From Rhynchopus sp. YZ270_cl-10 (lineage: Eukaryota; Euglenozoa; Diplonemea; Diplonemida; Diplonemidae), in NCBI GenBank assembly GCA_964035575.1, contig OZ037840.1, forward strand, positions 992,001-1,056,000: a stretch of DNA of 64,000 bases, in the 5' to 3' direction. The position numbers were made by a program, and so were the translations under genes. The notes under the pieces are model-generated. The model was given only the letters and a program-made list of their open reading frames with translations. It searched no databases and was not told the DNA's origin. Positions 22,024 to 32,811 of this stretch are shown here, one piece after another. Within the stretch, counting starts at the first letter, position 1. Each line of letters opens with the position of its first letter.

Positions 22024-22328
22024 CACGGCGGGGTCCACACACCCGAGGGTCCGTAAATTTTACGGACCCTCTTTACGGACCCTCAAGTGCGGACCCGGGT
22101 CCGTAATTACGGACCCTAGGGTCCGTAATTACGTACCCTAGGGTACGTAATTACGTGGTCTAAGGTGGGAAATCACTGTTTGGATGTGTGACTGCTGGTC
22201 GAAAAGCCCTGGGAGCAAACCGAGTGGTACACAGGTATCACATGATAGACCATGATCATGTGGGCCTATCCCAAGTTACATACCGAAAAAAGTCGTGAGC
22301 TCGGTTAGTTGTCAAAGACGTCTTCCAC

Positions 22329-22616
22329 CATGCACTGAGGAGATAATGATCCAACAATTTACAAGAAAGATTACTTAACCTACTGCTGGAAATTGCCAGG
22401 TCGTAGTAACACACAAAGTGTGCCTCCGTTCGGGAAGACCGGATATTCTAGAGACCAAAAAGGCCTCAAGAATATCTTCCGGTAGTCAAGGTATAACCGA
22501 GTGAACGGCCCAAGACCCCCGTGGAGAAGTTAAATGTTGTAATGCTATCAAGTAGAAACTGCGAACACTGTCTTACCCTCCTCAATACATGGTGGAATAT
22601 TTCTTTGACAACAAAC
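22329..22616 (+). repeat. 287-bp direct repeat, left copy
   Basis: Nearly identical (about 97%) to 24621-24907. Starts CATGCACTGAGGAGATAATG and ends ACAACAAA. Contains a potential hairpin around GATATTCT...AGAATATC. Not recognised as any known RNA or gene. Confidence 0.9.
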
Positions 22617-23076
22617 CGAGCTCAAGAGTTTTTAAACTTCCCTGAGGGAATGCGAGACGCAAAATTTACCACCAGACCCTGTCTTCGTGCACCTTCGGTG
22701 CAACGCTGCAGACAGGCCAAACTGCGTTGGACTCAGAGGAATGCCTGCTGTGCAGTGTATCAATGAGAACCAAGTCCCAGCAACAAGGGGCGCCTTTTGG
22801 CGGGCGTTGTTGAGGGTGTTTGGGGTGCAAAGTTTTCCACAATTTTGATGCGCGGGTACAGAAGTGTTGTCTTGTTCTTTCATCTTTAGGAATGTAAATG
22901 TCAATCGCGTTTAACTACCACGAGGGCTTGTTCAGTGAACCCACAAGGGGTCGAAGGGGGTTGGTTATCCCATAGCTATCAAAGGTTGTGTCGACCAGGC
23001 TAATCCACTATGTTACGCTGTACGTTGTTAAATCCGAAGAAATAACACTTTAGCAGCCGCAGGAAGTTTGTTAAAA

Positions 23077-23245
23077 AGAGTGCCTCACGCTACACAAACC
23101 ACCACCCGCGATTGACTTAGATGTTATAACAAAGAGAATTCAGAACAAAACAACACCCTGCCCCATACACACTAAATTGTCATGCTTCAAGAGCATGCCT
23201 GGGCCAAAATTACTGTTGACCAAAAAGGCAACAAGACCACCCACA
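23077..23245 (+). repeat. Segment shared (in reverse) with the 3.5-kb TIR element
   Basis: About 185 bp containing GAATTCAGAACAAAACAACA and CCATACACACTAAATTG match the reverse complement of 44745-44935 at roughly 85%. The shared reading includes NKTTPCPIHTKL and CFKSMP. It may be a relic of a transposon gene, family unknown. Confidence 0.75.
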
Positions 23246-23751
23246 AGGAGTGTGAATTGTGCACTGGTTTTCTGGGGGAACGCAATATTTTCTTGTGTCT
23301 AGTCCTCCGCAAGCAGAGGACAGACTTTCCGGAAGGTTTCCAAAGTCGAATTTCTTGCACTAGCTATGCTCCCTTGGTTAATGGCTATAGCAGTGACTGA
23401 CTAAGTGTACCCACCCCCCTCCACCCAGATCTTCGTCCGCAAACTCAGAATAGATTGATGCGGGTAGATTTTGAGTTGTTGAATGTCGGACCGCGGTGAA
23501 GCTTCTCATCGCAATCGCGGGTGCAGTTCAGACTTCACGATCCTGTATAAGTGTAAATGTGGGGTGTGATTAAGTTATGGTATACAAACGTAGTAGTCGG
23601 GAAAGGTGAGGTTAATAAAAAAGGCTATTTATTGCCGTGAAATAAGATAGATTTTTTCCACGCTACAGGTCGAGAGAGTGACCTGCTGCACAAATGGTTC
23701 GAGTGAAGCGAGGTGAATTATGTGAAGCAGGTAACGAGCGCCTGTGGAACC

Positions 23752-23920
23752 AAATAGAAACGTAACACTCATCACACGATAAAACCCATGGGAGAGGTTG
23801 TGGCGAAACGCACACACCTCGACCTGAGGAGTGGCTCTGCAGCGCGGTTCGTCCCCAGAACCGCATGTGTTCAAAATGCTTTTTTTCTATTTCCTCCTTC
23901 ATGTCATGAGGTGACACAAA
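23752..23920 (-). repeat. 180-bp dispersed repeat, copy 2 (reverse)
   Basis: Reverse-strand copy of the repeat at 5607-5786, with small indels; also uninterrupted at the MITE insertion site. Confidence 0.85.
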
Positions 23921-24118
23921 ATGATTGGTGCGTAAAAAAATAGCTATTTAATAGTGTGAACATTACGCGTTTATTTCGAGTTGAAAACACGAACAAGTTG
24001 AAATATGCGGCATTTTTTTGTTCAATCTTCACTAGTAACTGAAAGTTAAACATAATTACATACCTTGTCTTCCCCGTAACCTGCGCCTTCGCTGCTTTTA
24101 AGGTGCTTTCTCTGGGTG

Positions 24119-24299
24119 CCCCGTACCCAGTACCCAGTACCCAGTACCCCGTACCCCGTACCCAGTACCCCGTACCCAGTACCCAGTACCCAGTACCCAG
24201 TACCCAGTACCCAGTACCCAGTACCCAGTACCCAGTACCCAGTACCCAGTACCCAGTACCCAGTACCCAGTACCCAGTACCCAGTACCCAGTACCCAGT
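24119..24299 (+). repeat. (CAGTACC)n 7-bp array
   Basis: About 26 heptamers, with a few CCCCGTA variants near the left edge. Same CAGTA core as the arrays at 13779, 14016 and 36673, and like them inside an inverted-repeat element. Confidence 0.95.
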
Positions 24300-24620
24300 G
24301 TCTTCGAGAACCTAAAAATGCGTTTTGTTGAAATTTTCTGGCTTTTTCTGAACTTTTCCCAGCTACTTTTCTGGTCGAGTAGCCGACTTTTCTGATCGAG
24401 TAGCTATTTTCACTTTTCTGGTGTATGAGTAGGTTTTCTGGGTGGGAGACTGGATTCTGGGTACAGTGGTGTGTCTGGGCACCCAGGCACCTGGGTACTG
24501 GTGTATTTTCGGCCCAGGTACCCCGGTACACGGTACACTGGTGTACAAGGAAAAAAGTCGTGAAAAAGCAACCACAGCTCCACATGACAAACACAAAAGT
24601 GTCCAGTCACGTGGGGCATT

Positions 24621-24907
24621 CATGCACTGAGGAGATAATGATCCAACAATTTACAAGAAAGATTACTTAACCTACTGCTGGAAATTGCCAGGTCGTAGTA
24701 ACACACAAAGTGCGCCTCCGTTCGGGAATACCGGATATTCTAGAGACCAAAAAGGCCTCAAGAATATCTTCCGCTGGTCAAGGTATAACCGAGTGAACGG
24801 CCCAAGACCCCCGTGGAGAAGTTAAATGTTGTAATGCTATCAAGTACAAACTGCGACCACTGTCTTACCCTCCTCAATACATGGTGGAAGATGTCTTTCA
24901 CAACAAA
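24621..24907 (+). repeat. 287-bp direct repeat, right copy
   Basis: Pairs with 22329-22616; about nine base differences. Confidence 0.9.
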
Positions 24908-25647
24908 TATCCTGTACACAGGTACACAGATACACAGGTACACAGGTAAAACCCGTTAAAATTGTGTGTGAAAGTTAAAAATAGCTATATTTGCATTTTT
25001 CGCCCAGCATTGAGGACACATAGGCCCACCAAGGGCAATTTTGTGATGTCAAAAAATTTTTTTTTCGGCCCAAAAATTGACTTGTTTTCGGTAAAACCCA
25101 CTAAAAATTGTGGTACTCTAAACTGCGTTTTAGACCCCCACAGATGCTCAAAAGTGCCAAATTTTGCTTTTAATGGCCTCAAATCGTCGAAATTAGCCCT
25201 AAACGGGGGCAAAAAAAATTTTTCGAGAGTCCCTTTCCCTGGGAGGCTCCGTAATTACGTACCCTAGGGTCCGTAATTACGGACCCTAGGGTACGTAATT
25301 ACGGACCCTAGGGTACGTAATTACGTACCCTAGGGTACGTAATGACACTCCGTAAAGAGGGAGTGTCCTAACATGCCGTTTTACGGACCCTCGGGGTGTG
25401 CGGACCCCGCCGTGCACCTTCCTATCCGATCACTCAAATAACCCCTTTTTTTGGTGGAAGCGTACAACTAACAAACTCTCTCCCACATATTTCGTTTCCC
25501 GTTTTTCCTGTTGTGGGTGAAGATAGCTATTGACACCCGTAGTGTTTTTCCCCCTCCCGCGTCCTCTACCTTCCTATCGGATTAATCAAAAAACCCCTTT
25601 TTGGGGTATATTTCCCCCCCGCTTTCCTTCTTTGAGTTCCCCCAAAC

Positions 25648-26307
25648 ATGGGGGATATTTATAGCGATGAGTCTGTACTGTGCTCTGCTGACCCAGATTT
25701 TAAGATGTTGCTAGAGAGGATGGAGCTTGTCGGGAGCGGAGAGAGCCGTGTCGGGGAGAACAGCTGGCATCGACAGGGGAGGAGGGGGGTGAGCGGGAGG
25801 GCGATTGTATCAAAGAACGCTGCGAGTCTGCGAGCAGAGTGCGGGTACACCCCTGTCCGTCCGAGCACCGAAGACACCCGTTTGCAAGACCTGAGAGACC
25901 GCGCCTCGGCGCACAGACTCAAACAACTCACGGCGATCCGTCACCGAGTCTTCTGTGGTGTGCTTGGCTTTGAGTCAAATGTCAGGGTACCTTTCCATCC
26001 AGATTATACATTTAGCTCGGGAATCTTACCGGAACCGAAGAAAACAGTTAAAAAGGTTCCTAAGATTCGTGGTGGAGGTGGAGGTGGAGGTGGGGTAGAA
26101 AAATGCTTTTCAAGTCTGGTAGTTGCAGCGCAAGGAGGAGGGGGTGATGTGGGTGGTGGGCTACCGTTGTATACCAGGGGTGCCGGTGGGGGGGCTGCGG
26201 GGACAGTGTTCAAAAGGCGGGCTGATGTGACGAAGACGGTGGATTGGTGTCCTGGAAAGATGTCGCGTCTTGCGAGAAGGTGTGTACAAAGAGGTGATGG
26301 CGGATGA
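25648..26307 (+). CDS. Hypothetical protein with Gly-rich segment
   Basis: Open frame of 219 aa, not recognised. Residues 1-125 look like ordinary coding sequence (MGDIYSDESVL, TPVRPSTEDTRLQDLRDRA, VRVPFHPDYTFSSGILP); then come a Lys-rich stretch and Gly-rich runs (GGGGGGGG, QGGGGDVGGG). Codon use is GC-rich like the neighbouring genes. An intron is possible near the end: donor at 26280 (GTGTGT) and acceptor at 26427 would join a second exon reading DEMMGVEMILDKKKRLSQEV, which looks coding-like. That splice is not certain, so the C-terminus should be treated as provisional. It lies just right of the 3.4-kb TIR element. Confidence 0.5.
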   Translation: MGDIYSDESVLCSADPDFKMLLERMELVGSGESRVGENSWHRQGRRGVSGRAIVSKNAASLRAECGYTPVRPSTEDTRLQDLRDRASAHRLKQLTAIRHRVFCGVLGFESNVRVPFHPDYTFSSGILPEPKKTVKKVPKIRGGGGGGGGVEKCFSSLVVAAQGGGGDVGGGLPLYTRGAGGGAAGTVFKRRADVTKTVDWCPGKMSRLARRCVQRGDGG

Positions 26308-27123
26308 TTGAAGTAAACCCCGTCATTTGAGATGCGAAAAAATGCCCTCAAAAACGTAGGGGGTAAATCAACAAAAAAAATTGGGTTGTTCGTGATGTCG
26401 AAGGGGAAATCAATCAGGTTTCTGTAGTGATGAGATGATGGGTGTTGAGATGATTCTCGATAAAAAAAAGCGACTGTCCCAGGAGGTGGAACAGCTTCTG
26501 CAAATTGGTGGAGATGGGAAAGGCAACATTTTTTTTTTTCCAAAAAAAAAAATAAATTGCCTGGATGGACAGCTTTGGTTTGTATCTCCGTTTTTATTTC
26601 ATTTGGTTCTTATTGTTCTTGGGTTCCCCCAAGAATCCCAACGTTTCTTTGTTCAAAAAAAAAAAAACCAAAAATTGACTACGTGCAGTCATCACTGTGA
26701 TCTCCGTCCTTATCAATGGATTCCTTTTTTATATCACATGTCAAGCTCAATATTTTGGGATGTGGACGGCACGGTTTGGGGTGCACCCCCTGGGTGCACC
26801 GGTAATGCACAAGGGTACACTATTTCACGAGAGGGCTTTTGTATTTCAAAATTAAATTTTTGATTTTTCACAGCATCTCTCACGACTTCGGGTTGGGAGC
26901 TTCTCCCCTCACATCTGTTGAGCGACAACAGTGCTCGCCGTCTGATGTCAATATGACCAACCTCTCACGATGTTTGTTCATTTTCCGGAATTAACTACAA
27001 CTGATCAAATGCCCTCCTCCTTTGTTTTCATAACTTCTGTCGTCGCTTCCTACCCCAACCCCCCAGTAGCGTTTCTGAAGGTACGTAACACACACACACG
27101 GGCAGAAATTACACCTCTACACC
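26308..27123. other. Spacer upstream of the Cys-rich gene
   Basis: Holds a possible extra exon of the preceding gene (26428-26520) and otherwise AT-rich sequence with A/T runs. The 60 bases before 27124 contain CACACACACACG and a short leader. No repeat family recognised. Confidence 0.5.
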
Positions 27124-30100
27124 ATGTTGCTTGTGACCTCACTGCTCAGTGTGGTCGCCACGTCGCTTGCATGCAATGAGTACGCATCCTCCTCCTGTGC
27201 AGAGGTGCAAGGCTGTGCATGGAGTACGCCGCTCTCCCTGTGCGTGGATGCGTCAGTCAGCAGCGTGAACGCCACGTGCACCACACTCATGACCATGCAT
27301 GATTGCATAGACGCAAACTGCACGTGGACAGATGACTATTGTGTCGACAACTCGACATGCGGCTCCCTGAACTTCACAAACTGCATAATGGACACCAACT
27401 GCACGTGGGACAACTCGACACACACTTGCTTTGATGGGAACATGTCCTGTGGCAGCATCATGAACTCCACCACCTGTGCTGACTCAAACTGCACCTGGAC
27501 AGGCAGCGAATGTGTCGATGCGAATGCGACATGTGCATCCCTCAACTTCACCAGCTGTCACATGGACACGAACTGCACATGGGAGTACAAGCTTGGTTTC
27601 TGTTTCGATGCAAACATGACGTGCGACAACATTACGAGTGCCACATTCTGTCTTGACCAGGGTCAGAACTGCACTTGGATCGGAAACCGCTGTGCTGATG
27701 GGAACGTGTCTTGCGGAGTGAGGGACCGTTGGAGCTGCATGAGCAACAGGAACTGCTCTTGGGACAGCTACAACAACAGCTGCTTGGACGCCAACACCAC
27801 TTGCCCCAGCATTCTCTCTCCTGCGACCTGTGTTGACGCAAACTGCACTTGGACCAACAACCACTGTGTCGACAACTCGACATGCGGCTCCCTGAACTTC
27901 ACAAACTGCATAATGGACACCAACTGCACGTGGGACAACTCGACACACACTTGCTTTGATGGGAACATGTCCTGTGGCAGCATCATGAACTCCACCACCT
28001 GTGCTGACTCAAACTGCACCTGGACAGGAAGCGAATGTGTCGATGCGAATGCGACATGTGCATCCCTCAACTTCACCAGCTGTCACATGGACACGAACTG
28101 CACGTGGGAGTACAAACTCGGTTTCTGCTTCGATGCAAACATGACGTGCGACAACATTACGAGTGCCACATTCTGTCTTGACCAGGGTCAGAACTGCACT
28201 TGGATCGGAAACCGCTGTGCTGATGGGAACGTGTCTTGCGGAGTGAGGGACCGTTGGAGCTGCATGCATAGTAACTACAACTGCTCGTGGGACAGCTACA
28301 ACAACAGCTGCTTGGACGCCAACACCACTTGCCCCAGCATTCTCTCTCCTGCGACCTGTGTTGACGCAAACTGCACTTGGACCAACAACCATTGTGTCGA
28401 CAACTCGACATGCGGTTCCCTGAACATGAGCAATTGCATAATGGACACCAACTGCACGTGGGACAACTCGACACACACTTGCTTTGATGGGAACATGTCC
28501 TGTGGCAGCATCATGAACTCCACCACCTGTGCTGACTCAAACTGCACCTGGACAGGAAGCGAATGTGTCGATGCAAACGCGACATGTGCATCCCTTAACT
28601 TCACCAGCTGTCACATGGACACGAACTGCACATGGGAGTACAAGCTTGGTTTCTGTTTCGATGCAAACATGACGTGCGACAACATTACGAGTGCCACATT
28701 CTGTCTTGACCAGGGTCAGAACTGCACGTGGATTGGCGACCGCTGTGCTGATGGGAACGTGTCTTGCGGAGTGAGGGACCGTTGGAGCTGCATGCATAGT
28801 AACTACAACTGCTCGTGGGACAGCTACAACAACAGCTGCTTGGACGCCAACACCACTTGCCCCAGCATTCTCTCTCCTGCGACCTGTGTTGACGCAAACT
28901 GCACTTGGACCAACAACCATTGTGTCAACAACTCGACATGCGGTTCCCTGAACTTCACAAACTGCATAATGGACACCAACTGCACGTGGGACAACTCGAC
29001 ACACACTTGCTTTGATGGGAACATGTCCTGTGGCAGCATCATGAACTCCACCACCTGTGCTGACTCAAACTGCACCTGGACAGGCAGCGAATGTGTCGAT
29101 GCGAATGCGACATGTGCATCCCTCAACTTCACCAGCTGTCACATGGACACGAACTGCACGTGGGAGTACAAACTCGGTTTCTGCTTCGATGCAAACATGA
29201 CGTGCGACAACATTACGAGTGCCACATTCTGTCTTGACCAGGGTCAGAACTGCACTTGGATCGGAAACCGCTGTGCTGATGGGAACGTGTCTTGCGGAGT
29301 GAGGGACCGTTGGAGCTGCATGAGCAACAGGAACTGCTCTTGGGACAGCTACAACAACAGCTGCTTGGACGCCAACACCACTTGCCCCAGCATTCTCTCT
29401 CCTGCGACCTGTGTTGACGCAAACTGCACTTGGACCAACAACCATTGTGTCGACAACTCGACATGCGGCTCCCTGAACTTCACAAACTGCATAATGGACA
29501 CCAACTGCACGTGGGACAACTCGACACACACTTGCTTTGATGGGAACATGTCCTGTGGCAGCATCATGAACTCCACCACCTGTGCTGACTCAAACTGCAC
29601 CTGGACAGGCAGCGAATGTGTCGATGCGAACGCGACATGTGCATCCCTTAACTTCACCAGCTGTCACATGGACACGAACTGCACGTGGGAGTACAAACTC
29701 GGTTTCTGCTTCGATGCAAACATGACGTGCGACAACATTACGAGTGCCACATTCTGTCTTGACCAGGGTCAGAACTGCACTTGGATCGGAAACCGCTGTG
29801 CTGATGGGAACGTGTCTTGCGGAGTGAGGGACCGTTGGAGCTGCATGAGCAACAGGAACTGCTCGTGGGACAGCTACAACAACAGCTGCTTGGATGCAAA
29901 CACCACTTGCCCCAGCATTCTCTCTCCTGCCACCTGTGTTGACGCAAACTGCACTTGGACCAACAACCATTGTGTCGACAACTCGACATGCGGCTCCCTG
30001 AACTTCACAAACTGCATAATGGACACCAACTGCACGTGGGACAACTCGACACACACTTGCTTTGATGGGAACATGTCCTGTGGCAGCATCATGAACTCCA

Positions 30101-32811
30101 CCACCTGTGTTGACTCAAACTGCACCTGGACAGGAAGCGAATGTGTCGATGCAAACGCGACATGTGCATCCCTTAACTTCACCAGCTGTCACATGGACAC
30201 GAACTGCACATGGGAGTACAAGCTTGGTTTCTGTTTCGATGCAAACATGACGTGCGACAACATTACGAGTGCCACATTCTGTCTTGACCAGGGTCAGAAT
30301 TGCACGTGGATCGGAAACCGCTGTGCTGATGGGAACGTGTCTTGCGGAGTGAGGGACCGTTGGAGCTGCATGAGCAACAGGAACTGCTCGTGGGACAGCT
30401 ACAACAACAGCTGCTTGGACGCCAACACCACTTGCCCCAGCATTCTCTCTCCTGCGACCTGTGTTGACGCAAACTGCACTTGGACCAACAACCACTGTGT
30501 CGACAACTCGACATGCGGTTCCCTGAACTTCACAAACTGCATAATGGACACCAACTGCACGTGGGACAACTCGACACACACTTGCTTTGATGGGAACATG
30601 TCCTGTGGCAGCATCATGAACTCCACCACCTGTGCTGACTCAAACTGCACCTGGACAGGCAGCGAATGTGTCGATGCGAACGCGACATGTGCATCCCTTA
30701 ACTTCACCAGCTGTCACATGGAGACGAACTGCACGTGGGAGTACAAGCTTGGATTCTGCTTCGATGCAAACATGACGTGCGACAACATTACGAGTGCCAC
30801 ATTCTGTCTTGACCAGGGTCAGAACTGCACGTGGATTGGCGACCGCTGTGCTGATGGGAACGTGTCTTGCGGAGTGAGGGACCGTTGGAGCTGCATGAGC
30901 AACAGGAACTGCTCGTGGGACAGCTACAACAACAGCTGCTTGGATGCAAACACCACTTGCCCCAGCATTCTCTCTCCTGCGACCTGTGTTGACGCAAACT
31001 GCACTTGGACCAACAACCATTGTGTCGACAACTCGACATGCGGCTCCCTGAACTTCACAAACTGCATAATGGACACCAACTGCACGTGGGACAACTCGAC
31101 ACACACTTGCTTTGATGGGAACATGTCCTGTGGCAGCATCATGAACTCCACCACCTGTGTTGACTCAAACTGCACCTGGACAGGAAGCGAATGTGTCGAT
31201 GCAAACGCGACATGTGCATCCCTTAACTTCACCAGCTGTCACATGGACACGAACTGCACATGGGAGTACAAGCTTGGTTTCTGTTTCGATGCAAACATGA
31301 CGTGCGACAACATTACGAGTGCCACATTCTGTCTTGACCAGGGTCAGAATTGCACGTGGATCGGAAACCGCTGTGCTGATGGGAACGTGTCTTGCGGAGT
31401 GAGGGACCGTTGGAGCTGCATGAGCAACAGGAACTGCTCGTGGGACAGCTACAACAACAGCTGCTTGGACGCCAACACCACTTGCCCCAGCATTCTCTCT
31501 CCTGCGACCTGTGTTGACGCAAACTGCACTTGGACCAACAACCACTGTGTCGACAACTCGACATGCGGTTCCCTGAACTTCACAAACTGCATAATGGACA
31601 CCAACTGCGCGTGGGACAACTCGACACACACTTGCTTTGATGGGAACATGTCCTGTGGCAGCATCATGAACTCCACCACCTGTGCTGACTCAAACTGCAC
31701 CTGGACAGGCAGCGAATGTGTCGATGCGAACGCGACATGTGCATCCCTCAACTTCACCAGCTGTCACATGGACACGAACTGCACATGGGAGTACAAGCTT
31801 GGTTTCTGTTTCGATGCAAACATGACGTGCGACAACATTACGAGTGCCACATTCTGTCTTGACCAGGGTCAGAACTGCACGTGGATTGGAAACCGCTGTG
31901 CTGATGGGAACGTGTCTTGCGGAGTGAGGGACCGTTGGAGCTGCATGCATAGTAACTACAACTGCTCGTGGGACAGCTACAACAACAGCTGCTTGGACGC
32001 CAACACCACTTGCCCCAGCATTCTCTCTCCTGCCACCTGTGTTGACGCAAACTGCACTTGGACCAACAACCATTGTGTCGACAACTCGACATGCGGCTCC
32101 CAGAACTTCACAAACTGCATAATGGACACCAACTGCACATGGGACAACTCGACACACACTTGCTTTGATGGGAACATGTCCTGTGACAGCATCATGAACT
32201 CCACCACCTGTGTTGACTCAAGCTGCACGTGGGCGGATGACCGTTGTGTGGAGTCCACTTGTAGCTCTCTGAACGTGACTGACTGTGCCGTGGACATGAA
32301 CTGTGCGTGGGACAATGAAACTGATTCCTGCCTTGACGCGAATCTGCCCTCTACGAATGTACCCTGTGCTCTGATGCCTGACGGCGAATGTGAGTTGGCT
32401 TCTAGCTGTGCCTGGGACAGCAGCAGTCGCAGCTGTCTCAGCATCTATTCCCAGAACTGTGGTTCTTTCAACGGCGAGAGCCTTTGCGGGCGCAACAACA
32501 ACTGCGTGTGGTCTGGACAGTTCTGTGCTGCGAAGAACGCTTGCAGCGCGCACGCAGAGGCACACAGTTGTGATAAGCACGTCGGGTGCACGTGGTCTGC
32601 AGATGAGTGCAAAACGTCTGACGACCTACCTGTGTGGGTGCTGCCTCTCTGCATTGGGGGTGGAGTGGTGCTGTTGGGTGCAGTGGCTGCGATGATCGTT
32701 ATGAAGAAGAAGCAGTCATCAGCATTGCTGTCACACAAGCATGTCGACCTGGAGGAGCAACTCAAGGTCAACGAGCATGACGATGAGCACGACCTGCATG
32801 TGGCCTGCTAG
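27124..32811 (+). CDS. Giant Cys-rich NCTW-repeat type I membrane protein
   Basis: Single exon, 1895 aa. A signal peptide (MLLVTSLLSVVATSLA) is followed by an extracellular region made of about 60 modules of ~29 aa with the pattern C-x(6-9)-C-x(4-6)-NC(T/S)W-x(3-7)-C-x-D-x-N. Six modules form a super-unit of 175 or 176 aa (525 or 528 bp), repeated nine times from 27355 plus a partial tenth, at near-identical nucleotide level. Almost every module has NCT or NCS sequons, so heavy N-glycosylation is predicted. Divergent modules follow (to ~32600), then a membrane helix (VWVLPLCIGGGVVLLGAVAAMIV), a KKK stop-transfer and a short acidic/His tail. PSI-like or VSP-like in general style, but no CxxC pairs. 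Probably a surface coat or adhesion protein; partner unknown. Confidence 0.9.
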   Translation: MLLVTSLLSVVATSLACNEYASSSCAEVQGCAWSTPLSLCVDASVSSVNATCTTLMTMHDCIDANCTWTDDYCVDNSTCGSLNFTNCIMDTNCTWDNSTHTCFDGNMSCGSIMNSTTCADSNCTWTGSECVDANATCASLNFTSCHMDTNCTWEYKLGFCFDANMTCDNITSATFCLDQGQNCTWIGNRCADGNVSCGVRDRWSCMSNRNCSWDSYNNSCLDANTTCPSILSPATCVDANCTWTNNHCVDNSTCGSLNFTNCIMDTNCTWDNSTHTCFDGNMSCGSIMNSTTCADSNCTWTGSECVDANATCASLNFTSCHMDTNCTWEYKLGFCFDANMTCDNITSATFCLDQGQNCTWIGNRCADGNVSCGVRDRWSCMHSNYNCSWDSYNNSCLDANTTCPSILSPATCVDANCTWTNNHCVDNSTCGSLNMSNCIMDTNCTWDNSTHTCFDGNMSCGSIMNSTTCADSNCTWTGSECVDANATCASLNFTSCHMDTNCTWEYKLGFCFDANMTCDNITSATFCLDQGQNCTWIGDRCADGNVSCGVRDRWSCMHSNYNCSWDSYNNSCLDANTTCPSILSPATCVDANCTWTNNHCVNNSTCGSLNFTNCIMDTNCTWDNSTHTCFDGNMSCGSIMNSTTCADSNCTWTGSECVDANATCASLNFTSCHMDTNCTWEYKLGFCFDANMTCDNITSATFCLDQGQNCTWIGNRCADGNVSCGVRDRWSCMSNRNCSWDSYNNSCLDANTTCPSILSPATCVDANCTWTNNHCVDNSTCGSLNFTNCIMDTNCTWDNSTHTCFDGNMSCGSIMNSTTCADSNCTWTGSECVDANATCASLNFTSCHMDTNCTWEYKLGFCFDANMTCDNITSATFCLDQGQNCTWIGNRCADGNVSCGVRDRWSCMSNRNCSWDSYNNSCLDANTTCPSILSPATCVDANCTWTNNHCVDNSTCGSLNFTNCIMDTNCTWDNSTHTCFDGNMSCGSIMNSTTCVDSNCTWTGSECVDANATCASLNFTSCHMDTNCTWEYKLGFCFDANMTCDNITSATFCLDQGQNCTWIGNRCADGNVSCGVRDRWSCMSNRNCSWDSYNNSCLDANTTCPSILSPATCVDANCTWTNNHCVDNSTCGSLNFTNCIMDTNCTWDNSTHTCFDGNMSCGSIMNSTTCADSNCTWTGSECVDANATCASLNFTSCHMETNCTWEYKLGFCFDANMTCDNITSATFCLDQGQNCTWIGDRCADGNVSCGVRDRWSCMSNRNCSWDSYNNSCLDANTTCPSILSPATCVDANCTWTNNHCVDNSTCGSLNFTNCIMDTNCTWDNSTHTCFDGNMSCGSIMNSTTCVDSNCTWTGSECVDANATCASLNFTSCHMDTNCTWEYKLGFCFDANMTCDNITSATFCLDQGQNCTWIGNRCADGNVSCGVRDRWSCMSNRNCSWDSYNNSCLDANTTCPSILSPATCVDANCTWTNNHCVDNSTCGSLNFTNCIMDTNCAWDNSTHTCFDGNMSCGSIMNSTTCADSNCTWTGSECVDANATCASLNFTSCHMDTNCTWEYKLGFCFDANMTCDNITSATFCLDQGQNCTWIGNRCADGNVSCGVRDRWSCMHSNYNCSWDSYNNSCLDANTTCPSILSPATCVDANCTWTNNHCVDNSTCGSQNFTNCIMDTNCTWDNSTHTCFDGNMSCDSIMNSTTCVDSSCTWADDRCVESTCSSLNVTDCAVDMNCAWDNETDSCLDANLPSTNVPCALMPDGECELASSCAWDSSSRSCLSIYSQNCGSFNGESLCGRNNNCVWSGQFCAAKNACSAHAEAHSCDKHVGCTWSADECKTSDDLPVWVLPLCIGGGVVLLGAVAAMIVMKKKQSSALLSHKHVDLEEQLKVNEHDDEHDLHVAC
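27355..32091 (+). repeat. Nine tandem 525/528-bp coding repeats
   Basis: Unit starts at 27355, 27883, 28411, 28939, 29464, 29989, 30514, 31039 and 31564. Units differ mainly by the alternatives MSNRNCSW and MHSNYNCSW (3 bp) and by scattered synonymous changes shared between non-adjacent units, as expected of unequal exchange or gene conversion. Confidence 0.95.

Larger units (their letters stand above)
22024..25414. mobile_element. 3.4-kb inverted-repeat element with palindromic ends
   Basis: Ends share about 34 bp in inverted orientation (CACGGCGGGGTCC then CCCGAGGGTCCGTAAA, left 22024, right 25414). Inside each end are tandem palindromes of GGGTCCGTAATTACGGACCC and its GTACGTAATTACGTAC variants (22073-22157, 25251-25340). 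The interior carries a 287-bp direct repeat pair, a 7-bp array, one reverse copy of the 180-bp dispersed repeat and a segment shared with the 3.5-kb TIR element. No long transposase frame, so non-autonomous or decayed. No target duplication identified. Confidence 0.75.

Noticed and set aside
23690-23710. tRNA-like B box (GGTTCGAGT) near the reverse 180-bp repeat
   Set aside because: No matching A box or cloverleaf around it.
22329-24907. LTR pair of a retroelement
   Set aside because: The 287-bp direct repeats enclose no recognisable gag, RT or integrase reading, and they lie well inside an inverted-repeat element.
27484-32157. Repeated antisense frames of 154-155 codons under the Cys-rich gene
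   Set aside because: They recur once per 525/528-bp unit and simply mirror the coding repeat.
27124-32811. Giardia-type VSP
   Set aside because: Signal peptide, Cys-rich repeats and one TM helix fit, but CxxC motifs and the short CRGKA-type tail are absent.
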